Position numbers and translations under genes: made by a program. A stretch of DNA of 64,000 bases, from positions 124,001-188,000 of the forward strand of contig VWPU01017877.1 of assembly GCA_013398955.1 (NCBI GenBank), in the 5' to 3' direction. The notes under the pieces are model-generated. The model saw only the letters and a list, made by a program, of their open reading frames with translations. It did not search any database and was not told where the DNA came from. Shown here piece after piece: positions 13,801 to 25,800 of the stretch (position 1 is the first letter of the stretch; each line of letters opens with the position of its first letter). The DNA comes from Callaeas wilsoni. Its lineage: Eukaryota > Chordata > Aves > Passeriformes > Callaeidae.

Positions 13801-16800
13801 AAAATGAAGATATAGGTAACATATGTTATTTTAAGTATGATGTGTGTCATTCAAATAAGCTGCCATTGTTTGCCTTGCACAAAGTTGAAGCAGAAGAAAA
13901 TACATCCAGAGTAAGACAGTACATCTCAAGTTTACAAACCACGATAGACATTTCAAGAGGTTGCCTCAGTACTGATTTTGCTAATTTTGAGACCAGTAGT
14001 ATCATCAGTATTAAGTAAAATCATGTAAGCATCTGATTCAGTTCGCTGTAAACTGACTGCATTCTTCTCTAAACACTTTTTTTTAATTTGTTTGTTTTTG
14101 TTTGTTTGGGGTTTTTTTGGGTTGTTTTGTTTTTTGTTCTTGTTGTTTTTTGAGGTTGGGGAATTTTTTTCCTCTTTTCCTACAGGACCATATCAACATC
14201 TGTGCATTTGATAAAAGTGAGCATGTGTATGCTTGCATGTGTACACAAACACAAAATATATGTACAGTGAAAAAAAGTGGAACGCATTACTGATAACCTT
14301 TTACTTGGAAATTCTACTGACTTTGGGGTGATGGGCTGGGAATGTTACCAGCCTTCATTTGAGCCTTGCTTTGTCCATTTTTAAATTTTAGCTTGCTTTT
14401 CAGGTTTAAGGAGCTTTGGTTTAGATTATGAAGATCAAGATGATGACTCCTTTAAAAAGCAATAAGCCTGGCATGTCTACGCAAAGCTGAATGCAATGAG
14501 ATATTGTTTGTTTTTCCTGGCCCCTTGATGAATCATTATGCAAATCACTTCCCACAAAACCATCATACCAGAAGTCTCACGTAGCAAACTTTTTCCCTCA
14601 TAAGTCTCTCTTCTTCAGCATGACAAAAAATTATAATATAAAATGGTTGAGGAGATACAACCTCCTGTATTAGCTGAGACTCTTTACTACTTGCTTAGAA
14701 TGCACTTTATATTTGGCAAACAGCAACAGGTGAATAGTAAGTTTAACAGGGATGCGCATGGATACTGTAAGACAGTGACATCTGTACAAAGTAAGCCCAG
14801 AATAGAAATGTTGCTGTAATACCTCAAAGAGAGAGAAAAGCCAAAACTTGGGAGTTATTTTACTGCATGTATAACAGCACCTGCCCTTTGATTTTCAAAT
14901 TAAGGCAATGTAACCAAGAGAAAATCCAATATACATTGAAAGACCAGAGTTCAACATAGATTCTCCTCATCTATCAGAAAATCTCAAGCAGCATTATTTC
15001 ACTACTGGAAAAATTTACTTGAGGCTACAGCCAAATCTAGGCTTCTGCTTTCACATCAGTTGGCTGCACCCCACATTCACAAACACCAAACATACAAGCT
15101 CAAACATGGGAAGAATCGGCTTTGAATGCCCTCTTACGTATCTATCTGTTCAAAATAAGCATGATTAAAAGCAGTTCAGTTTGCTGCAATGCTGACTATA
15201 ATGTATGTCTCCAGAGGCCCATCAGACCTGCCACAGACAGCACTTGAGCAAGGACACAAGGAGATGAGACCCAAAAGCTTGCTCTTCAGGAGAAACACAC
15301 AGCTGGAAAGCTTTCCAAACAGTGCTGAACACAGTGAAAAACATCACAAGAACATAAGTAAATGTTACCCAAACAATCAGAGTATTACTTGAAAAAGCAA
15401 TTTAAGAGATTCCATGGTTGATTTGCAAAGGCTTCCCACCACACGTTGAATCCATGGCTACAACAAGCAAAATTTCAGACTGTGCTCTTCCCACCTACTG
15501 CATGGCAGATTTATCTCTCCCAATAATTTCATCTCTGAGACGTTGAACACAGACATTAATGGAAAAGATTAAAAATTTAAAACCTGCCATTTCAAAAACA
15601 CAGGTTATCCATTATTTTTCCTTGCCACATTGGGGTAAACATAAATAAATAAAAATGCTGACAATTATTTTTAAGTTCTGTGGTACGCTGTTCTCAACAG
15701 AACAAAAAAAATTACCCTTTGTACCGGTGTGCACGTGTACATTAAGTTTTCGCTTGTTAAAAAAAGCATTCAAGTGAAATTCTGTTCTCCAGTGCAAGTA
15801 TAAATCCAGGAATAGTCCTGGGGTGGGAAGTAAGACCTGGGAACACCAGCAGCAGGACCTGTTTCATATCATCAGGAACACTGTCAGAAAGTATGCTAAG
15901 AAACAGCAATTCTCACACAGTTATGAAAAAAAACCCAACGAAAGATTTAGCTGTTTACTAAATTGAACCTCTTAGGCTTGTAAATCCCTGCTTTACATTT
16001 TGAACGGTGAATTGTTCAGTGTTTACTTGGTGTACCTACACACAACAAGACAAATGCAGTAGCCTTCATTTCTCCTTCAGGGAAACCTGGAGTTTGGTTT
16101 CACATTTCCCAGTTTTCAATATACAGAAAGGTTCTGAACTACTAGAGTGCAGCAATATAATTTGTAAAAAAAAAATCCAAAGCTACTGAAAACTTGAACT
16201 TACTTTAAAAAGGTTGCAGCTTTTGGGAAAGGTATTTTAGGATAATTATTAGTCACATATTTTGTCTTCAAAAACATCATGCTGACTTTCAATATTCATA
16301 TATTCTTACTCCTCATCACACACTATTCATCTAGTCATCATACAACTTATTTCTTTTTCAATGGAAGGGGTATTTTATGAAAAAACACTCAGCACGTGGG
16401 GATGCAAAAACTGTAAAGTCAGCAGTGAAGTCCATTTTTGTGCATTACATACTACTATTAATGTGTCAAGAGCAAAGCAAGTTTCCCAGACCGTGCTTTT
16501 CTTCATCACAAAGTATTTGTCTGCTGAAGAACAGAGACTGTGCTGCTGAGAACTCCTACTAACAGCGTGTACACCAACATTTAATTACTTGGAGCGATTA
16601 AAAGCAGACCAAAGGACTTATCAAAGGCATGCTTATCTCTGCCAACCACAAAAACTCATGAAGACAAACCTTTCTGGCAGCTGCCAATAGTTACTGTGAA
16701 TTTGCCTGGATTTTCTGGCTGTTAACTTTTAAAGTACATACATTCAGAATTTGGTTTGCCATTCATTCACTGGCCTGTTAAGAGCAACATTTCAGTACTT

Positions 16801-19800
16801 TTGGGGTAACTGGCTAATGCAAAGAGAAATAATTTCAGCAGAGATAAATGCACTAATAGGTACTATAATCTGAAGCTAAGAAATATCAGAAAGGTGGAAG
16901 AAAAGCAGAAAGTTCTAGAACAACAGATTTAATGTTTAGAGTATGAAGAAGTGTTTTGAGGAAATATAAGAAGTGAGAATAAAATAAGAAGCAACTTTTC
17001 AAATTGTACTTTGAGTAGCAATTAACTAAAAATTCAGATTCCTGATTTTAAAACACGTGCAAATTTAGTAAAATATGACAGAACAATGTTGGATTATCAC
17101 ACTGTACCACCTGAAGGAAGAGGAGATATCACTGAATAAAGAACACAAGCAACAAATTATACTGCATTCAGAAGTTAGAGACATTAGTTTACAGTAGAAA
17201 AATAAATGTAAGCTGCTATTTTTCTCCCCCACACCAAATCTCTACCAGGGTAGTTCTGTAACAGGGTTTGTAAATAACATAGCAAGAAGAAAACACCCAA
17301 GACTGACCACACTGACACCAGTGACATGCAAGACAGCCATGTAAACCATAACCCTCATCTTTTAACTGTCAAGGTCTCATGTTGCCAACTGAAGTGTTCA
17401 ACATAAATAAGGTTGCATACCTGAAATCAAATTCTCTGAGTTCACTGATCAGGTTCACAGTGTTGTGCCTCCTAAAACCTTTAAAAGCAATTGTACTAAT
17501 CTGGGCCTCATGCTGCAGAGTACCCAACTTCCATCCATTCCCCTGCTTCTCTTGGAAGTCTCCTCTAGGCAGGCAGACGGCCAAGAAACTCTGTGAGGGG
17601 ATGGAGAAAGGATCCGTGAAGGCAGGCAATTCTGAGAAATCAAGTTATAGGTATGCAATCTTATTTTTCTCTCTTAAATGGCTCCTTCTACTGAGGACCA
17701 GTCTAGAAAGCAGCAGTCATCAAAAAAAAAGAAAGGCCAAAGCAAAGATATGCAGAAAGATTTGGCAAAATTTGGGAATTCAGGTGACTCCACCTAATTT
17801 ATCCACTAAAAAGATTGAAAGAGCAGGTAATAAGTGCCATAGCCAGGAGACAGTTATCTTCCCTACATATCCCTGTAAGTTCTGTTGCAACAGCTCATTT
17901 TATTTAAAAAATGCTTTAGTTTGAACAGACATTGATGTCTTATTTCCAACTTCCCAGATTATTCTTGCCTACAAAAGTTGAAGCAGGCCAAATAAAGGGT
18001 CCAGATAGCCCATGAGCCTGTTTCAAAGACTCATACACTAAAATCAGCTTGCAATCAATACTTAAGTGTATAAACTTAGACAAGTAAAATATTCTATTAG
18101 CCTCCAGTGATTTGCAGTCCAGAGGTAGATATGTCTTTGCAGTCCCAAAATATTTCTCCTCCATGAGTAAGCCCACTTCCCCCTGAACCTAGGCAAATGT
18201 CCCCAATAATCTGTGAAAGTTCCATGGCTTAATTATCTTTACATAGGTTTTGAATTTGCTACCTGTCTAGTTTAATTGGTCAGTCCTTAGTGTTAGGCTG
18301 GAAGAAATAAGCTATTTTTATTCATGTCTTCTTTATTCCAGGTGATTTTTCAGACCATATTCCAGTCATTCTTAACCCCATTACATTCCTTTCCATCTTT
18401 AAAAGCATGAAAAGTATTATTTCACTTTGCTGCTCTTCATCCAGCTGTTCCATACCTTTGATAATCCCTGTCACCTCTTCTCAACGTCTTTGCTGTTCTT
18501 CTACATCCTTCGAAACACATGAGGAGGACCACAGCTACAGAGAGGAGTCTATCAGGCACACACATCTTGAATACAATGTCTTCCCTTTCATTGCTCTTTT
18601 AGCAATAAGCTACATCAATCTATTTCCTATTTACAGCTATTCTGCAAGAGGACAGTATTTTCCTCAATCTACTTAACTGTGGTCCCAGACCTACTGCTGA
18701 GTGCCAACAGTCACAAAAGAGGCCATCATTTTATGTTTAATTACATTTTTCCTTTGAAAACATTGGTTTACATCACCTGCTATATTATTAGTAAGAGTTC
18801 CAGTCTTGTAGGATCCTTCTGCAATCAGTCACAATTGGCCTTTGTTTTTAACAATCCAAATAATTTGGTATTACCAGCAAACTTTGACAGACCATTTATT
18901 TTCAGAACAAACAAGTGAATGTGTTAAGAAATACAGCTCCCAGGACATCTTCTTGTGAGACATGTCAGTGATCTTCACTGTTCACTCTGTTTCCAATATT
19001 CTAACCAGACATTAACCTAAGAACTTTCTCTGCCACATGATTACTCAGGTTCTTTTAAACACTCTGTTGGAAACTCATTGAAAACTCCAAGGTTTTATCT
19101 ACTGGATCTTCCTTTAAAGAACTTTGACAGATTAATGAGACATGACTGCCCTTTATAGGACCAAAACTTAATTATTTTCCAGTGTGACAAAAGAATGTGT
19201 TCCCAAGAATTTTATTGTAACTTCTATTATCTTATCTAGAACAGGCATCATTCTTCTGTGATTCTCTAGAGAGATACAAAAACATAACAAGGACTGATTT
19301 ACATGCAAATTGAAAGCCATGACTGGGAAACACTCAGAAGTCTAGTCCTGCACGTAACAGTCATTAACCTGGCAGTAGATCTTCCAGTTTTATCTCACCA
19401 AATTAGTTTCACATCAGGCTCATTGAATCTGTAATTGCACTCTTTGATTTGCCACAGGATATGACACACCAAACTAGGGTTTCCTCTACCTGAGATATTA
19501 CCACTAAAATCAGTGGTGGAAATCAAGTTCCATCTCCACTTATACTGGTCAGCTCAGTGCAAAGTTGGTGAGAATTATGCAGTATATAAGGTATCCACAA
19601 GTCTTTGAATGTATATAAGGTTATCCTCAAGCCTTTGAACATATTCACACTCTACCAAGCCACTATACTCAGATGTAAAAGATAGCCAAGTGAAATTTTA
19701 CATCTCAACCTTTGAAACAGTTTGAATTCACAACTAAAAGCTCTAATTTCAAAAGGCATAAGAATGAAAAAAATCTTAGCTTCTGTTTCTCTTCATATGC

Positions 19801-22800
19801 TGGCAGCCTAAAGACATTTAGGGAAGATCTTCTCTAATGAAAAAAAAAAAAAAAAAAATCAGACTATGTCACAATTCTCTGGTCATACTTAGTGCTGGAT
19901 CTAATTCCAGGGCTGGTCCTGCATCAAGCAGGAAGTTGGTCCAAAGAAGCTCTGCAGAGTATTTTTCTACCTTAAGTCTTTCTGTGATTCCATTCAGCAG
20001 TGACCACCTCTCTTTGTCAGCATGGCGCTGTTGTTCCATACACCTGACTACAGTTTGTAAGAGTGCAGGGGTCATGAACTGGTCCTAACAGGAAGAATGA
20101 TTGACAGTACACTGTTGTGGAGAGGAAGAGGCTTTAGCCACAAGTATATGAGCTCTACAGGGCTACTTGCTGAGCCATAGACCACACTGCGACAGACTTT
20201 GTTTATGAATGTTGATGTAGATTTAGTGACTCCATTGAAGCTATGTACAAACACAAAAAAAACCCCACACCAAAAAAAAAAAAAAATCAGACCTAAAATG
20301 TGAAGTTGGTCTCTGAAAAGAACATGGTACAGGGATTTTTCAATCCATTTCTTGTCTTAACTAGTACTTCATATTTCAAACCATCAAATAAAATACTGTC
20401 TAATTATTCCTCATAATATCTAGTGAGGAAAAAAAGACAAGGGTAGGACACCTAAACAGCAAGTTTCAAATTGGCATAGCATAACTTCTGAATTTTGGAA
20501 TCATCGCTATTAAATGTTACGTGTTATCTGGTGACAGACCTGCAATAAGGACACCAGAGCTCCTGGCTCCCAATTTTGTTCCAACTTATTTTTCTTTCAA
20601 AGAGCTGTAACTCCCTTACACACTGACACCAATTTTATACTTGTTTGTTAATCTAAAAAACTTTTACAGATAGGAGGTGAAGGAGAGTTCTCTCATATCA
20701 ATCAGCTTATGGTATGGCAGAACTGATTAGCCAAAAAATTAAGCTGAACAACTATTTCTGACCAGATGTTTACTGTTGAAGCATTTGAAACAGTATAATA
20801 CAGAAGTATTATATGATAGTGTGGTTTCCTTACCCCATTTCCGTTTTGTGAAATAGGAATCAGCACTAGGGTCATTGAAGTGTCTGCTCATCATTGTCTC
20901 TCCTCCAGCATGAAAATCATATGCAAACACTAGAGCTTAAAAATAGAAACAGGTGACATTTATTAACTCAAGCACATTTGAAAAAAGTATCAACACATCA
21001 GCTGGGAGGAGGAGGGGCAGAGGGAAAGAAAAAAGAAAAACTTACAGTGTTCTCCAAAAGCTTTAGTGGTAAACACTTCACGCAAAGTTACTATATTTGA
21101 GTGCTGAATCTTTTTCCACATGTCAACCAATACCATGCACTTTGTGTTAACAAGACGAAAACCTAGGAAAAAAATGAAACCCATGGTTTAAAGCAAAACG
21201 TTTAGAATGAGAAATTTTTACTTTAATATTTCATCTGAAACTGCTGAGAAGCAGCCAGACATTAAAATATGACGGGTATGCTTGGGAACGCTAGTCCTAC
21301 TGAGACAACTCCACGTTTCTCACCATGTATCCTCCGAAGGCAATAGGGCAGGTCATCTTTACTATTTACAGCTTTATAGCACGATGTAATGTACCCAAAG
21401 TTGCTCGTTTTCTGTATCCGATTAGGTGGTGGCAGTGGTTCCAAGGGAAAGAGACTATGGTAGCTGTCCACTTCGGCAGGAACTGCTAAAAATCAGTTTA
21501 TATACAAAAACACATTAGGCCTCAGTTGACTTTGAGAAAGTCACTGAGTAGCAGAGAAAATGAAAATGACTTTCACTAATACACAGATTGTCTCCATCAT
21601 CTTTTAGGTACATGTGAAGTAAAACTTCACTATTTTTGCTTTAATACCAACATATTGGTAGGTTCCTAGAAGTGATCCCACTGAGCTAAAATTATTGTCT
21701 TCAGAAAAAGTGTTACACCAAGTAAAACCAACAGAATAGCTGCATGGTTCCATCTGCCATTTTCTCATTTACCTTAGAAATTTGCCCTTATGAATGACAT
21801 TTCTTTGGTGTTTTTCCTACACTGATTCATTAATAAGCACCAGTTTCAATGCAGACTTCATACCACAGTAAGAACCCCATTTTTCTCAGGAAAAAAAAGC
21901 AAGTATCAGTCTTATGTGTTTTAATATACTGGTTTAGAAAACAAGGAGAGAGAAGTGCTAAAGGTTTACAAATCAGAGTAAGTAAAAGATTACCCTTGCA
22001 CTTCATCTGGATTAAAAACACTAAACTTTTTTTTTAAACTGCATCATTATCATACTATGCACAAATTTGAGAAGGTACTGCAAGCAAAAACTGTTTAAAT
22101 CAAGCTGAGTAATGTAAATTCCCCAAAAGCCAAATCACAGTAAGTAGCATTATGGTTCTTTTGTCTGACAACTAGTACAAAGCCTTCTCTGATCTACCAG
22201 CCAATCCACTTCAAAACAAACCGCTTTGCTAGTTTACATACAACCTTTGAAAAATATATCCATCATTTAAAGAAGTACCTAATATCTACAAAGTAATACA
22301 AAACTGTTCTTCACAAGGCTTTACTGCCTCAATGATTTTTCCTTTCTCAGCAATTTGAAGTATTCCTAACTATCAAGGAGTTTCAAAACAGAGGAAAATT
22401 AGAACAGAAGAGAGAACAAGTAATTCATACTTTTGAAACACTTTGCATTTGGTTATCCACAGCCCAGGCTGATGATTAAGGCTTCATGAAAAATTAAAAA
22501 CAGGTGGCATTTTTAGCAAGATGTTGTTAATATTGATAAATGCGCATGGTTGCAGAAAAACATGATCACTGTTTAGTTTATAAGAAACACTTACTTACCA
22601 GGAATATCAGCCTGATCAATCTGGGCCATAGTTATTAAGTGTCTGTTGATGAGTTCCTGAAGGAGAAATTAAGTAAGTTTTGAACACAACAATTCAGCTC
22701 ATTAGTTTTGATAACTTAAGAGCACATTGTCTTTGAAGTACTAGCTACCTGTACTAAAATAGAGAATTGAGGCAACTGTCCAGGGCAGAGAGAGTCAGAA

Positions 22801-25800
22801 GACCACTAGCTTGAAAATTTGAATGATAAAATAACCTAAATTCTTGAAGGAGCTTCAGAAGACATTTGCTACAGCTGGCACTGACAGTTTTACCTACCAC
22901 AGTAAAATTGAAATTAATAACATTCACAGCCAGCCTTGAGATGATGAGCCCTAAGAAGGGCTCTTCAAACACCTGCATACACTTTCATTTCAGTGGGAGA
23001 CTTTAAAGCCAAATAGTATTGCAGCTTAAAATAATGCTACAAAAATAAACCCATAAACACCAAAAAAATACATCAGTAATAGTACTGAGCTGAATAGTAA
23101 ATCATGGCATGCAGATTAGATTGCAGGCATATATGTTGTAACTCATACCCACCCTCTGTTGTACTCCACCTAATACAAGATTTGATTTTTCAAATTCTCC
23201 ACAGGGAAAACTGACTGCACAGATCGCAAGTGTCCATTTCTCTTCTACCATTAGCAATTTTCTATTTTTTGCCAAGATATGGAATTTCCCTTTAAACTCT
23301 CTATCATCTTACCTGTCTGAGCTCATCTGCCATGAAGAAGGAAGGTGCATTCGCTTTTGGCTGCATGTAAGCAACATGAGGTGCAGCTGGATGGTAGATG
23401 TGGTAGTTTGGAAAAACCTAAAAATAAAATATTTCAAGAAGCTTTTTAAAATCCTTAAGGATAACGTAAATGAAGAGTTTTCTCACTCTTTCAGTCCAAA
23501 CTACAGAACTCTGAAATCTTCCTGTACAGTATAAGTTACAAATATATTGTCAGCTATGTTACCATTTTTTAATGTAGTATTCATTTCCAATGATTTCAAG
23601 GAGGAGCGAGGTGTATGTGTATATATGTATGTACAAAGTTATTTTAACATTTTTGTAACTGCCTTTTCTCCATCACTGTAAATGTAAGACCTATTTAAGC
23701 TATTAGAAAAAAAAATTCTGACTTCTTGACGTTCTCATTATGTATGTATCCCTGAGATATATAGAATGCTTTCTCGCTATCACTCTATTAAAACCCCAGA
23801 AAGCTCTACACAGCTGTATGTGAAAAAACACAAAAATTTCTCTTGTCCTTATATTTCAGTGATTTTTGGAGAACAACTAACATAACTAAAAGGCCTAATC
23901 TTCATACAGAATAAGCAGTTTAGAGCATTAAAAATAATATCTGTAGTATCAACCAATTCAGCACTTACAAACTCCAGACAGTTGTGTATTGAAAGCCAAC
24001 ATACCATTCCTGTGAGAGGTGCTGGAGTTGTATCAGTGTAGAAGTATGTTGTTCCACCCACTGTTTCCTTCTGGATCACCTGGCCAGTAGATGGAGGCTG
24101 AGAGACAGCATTAGCAACAGATGCAGAGGCACTAGTAGGCACCATATAGTTTGCTGGGTTAGGAGTATGACTTCTTCTTCGTGGAGCAGGAGATGTATGA
24201 GGAGTTATTTTGGGAGAATGAAGAGGAGAAGATCCTGCTGACAGTGACATTCCTTAAAGAAACACAAGAAGATATTCTTGATCAAATCTGTCATCAAAAA
24301 AAAATTTAGCAATTTCAGAAAAGCAGCCTTCACTACCAACAGCACTCTGAGCAGGTGAGACACTTAACTCTTCATCTAGGTATAGAAATTTGAGAGAGAA
24401 AAGAGTAAGAGCATGACTGAACAGATATATTTTCCCAAAAATCTTTGCTTAGTGCCGAGAGATAGGGCTTGGGAACCTATGATATACACATGAAGAACTG
24501 AAATGAAAAACATAGAAGTAGCTGAAAGGGGAAGACAAGTCAAAATAATGCTGTGTCTAGAAGATAGTTCATTAAACTGCAAAAAGATAAAATATTAATG
24601 ACTATATAAGTGAGGGTTTATTTAACAGTTACATGAGCAGTCAATGAAGTTTGCTAAGCTGTAACTCACTTCACCTGATTATGCATGTACCTTTTACTAG
24701 AACTCCAAAGCTATGAATGTCTCCAGTAATACAGCACACAAGTAAGTTTGTTAATAGTACACAATATGCTATTACTAATAACTTCAGGGGAGTATTTACC
24801 TATTTTCCTGTAATTATGATATTCAAAAGTCATCCCCCAAAAGATCTATCTGACATGGAAAGATAGGCAACATCTCATGATATGAAGTTTATTAAACATT
24901 CCTGTTGGGATTTTCTAATTTATTTGAAATTATTATATTGGCTGGTGTTCACCTTCAACACTACAGGGGCAACTCCACTGAAGCCTGAGAAACTCTGTTT
25001 CTAAAAGTGCATCAATGAGAAAAACAAGGGCAACTTTTTTGCATACACACTTCTTAGTTATCAGAAAGTTTAATTACTTCAAGAGTTACTGCATGCAGAA
25101 TTCTCGGATTTGCTTATTCACAAAAATTTAGGTGTAAAATAGACATTCCAGGGTGCTGCTGAGTAAGAGAAAACCCTTCAAAAAAACTCCTTGCAGAATT
25201 ACTTACTAGCAGAAGATCTAAGATATTCAGGTGTTCGGATTATCACCAAGGAAAACATCTTTGAAATTTACTGTCGCTCAGTTCAGACTGAAATGTACTT
25301 TCTCTTCTATACAATCAGATTTGTATTAGTCATACTAAATCCTTTTCTTAAAAGGTTAGAAGATACATAACTTTTATATTTAACATTCTATTGACAGTCG
25401 AGAATTCTTCTCTAATTAAGTATTCTGTTAGTTATTACTCAGACATTTGATTAAATTAATTTCATAAGCTCTAGTAACCAGAGTAATTTAAGCAAATATC
25501 TGACTAATGAAAGCAGGAGCAAATTTTTTTTGCATACACACTTTTTAGTTACATAAACTAGTTTATTTAACTTCAATCACGAGTTACTGTATGCAGCGTT
25601 CTCAAAATGCATCATCAGTAATGTGTAGGAGTGATTTTACACTCGTATCGTGTCCCTAAAGTAATCTCATCCCTCCTACATTTCATTTTTCTTTTTTAAA
25701 ACAAAAGATAAAAGCAAGTAACAGTTTCAGTATTAACAAGTAAGCAGTAACCTGGGAAAAAATTATTGTGAAGCTATATTATCCTAATGATATTAACAGA

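Larger units (their letters stand above)
13086..20833. other. PAN3 intron w11-w12 (7.7 kb)
   Basis: It contains a T/G-rich low-complexity stretch near 14078-14170, an exon-like open segment at 17421-17631, an old CR1 copy at about 18300-19290, a two-copy tandem repeat at 19582-19640, an A19 run at 19840-19858, a CR1 3' end at about 19888-20000 and an A15 run at 20272-20286. The rest is unique AT-rich sequence with nothing recognised. Confidence 0.75.

Noticed and set aside
20929..20931. Alternative acceptor ctctag|tg for exon w11
   Set aside because: It is a valid AG but removes six bases, including the codons for Ser-Leu of a conserved strand. The upstream ttttaag acceptor restores the expected residues; a minor two-residue variant cannot be excluded.
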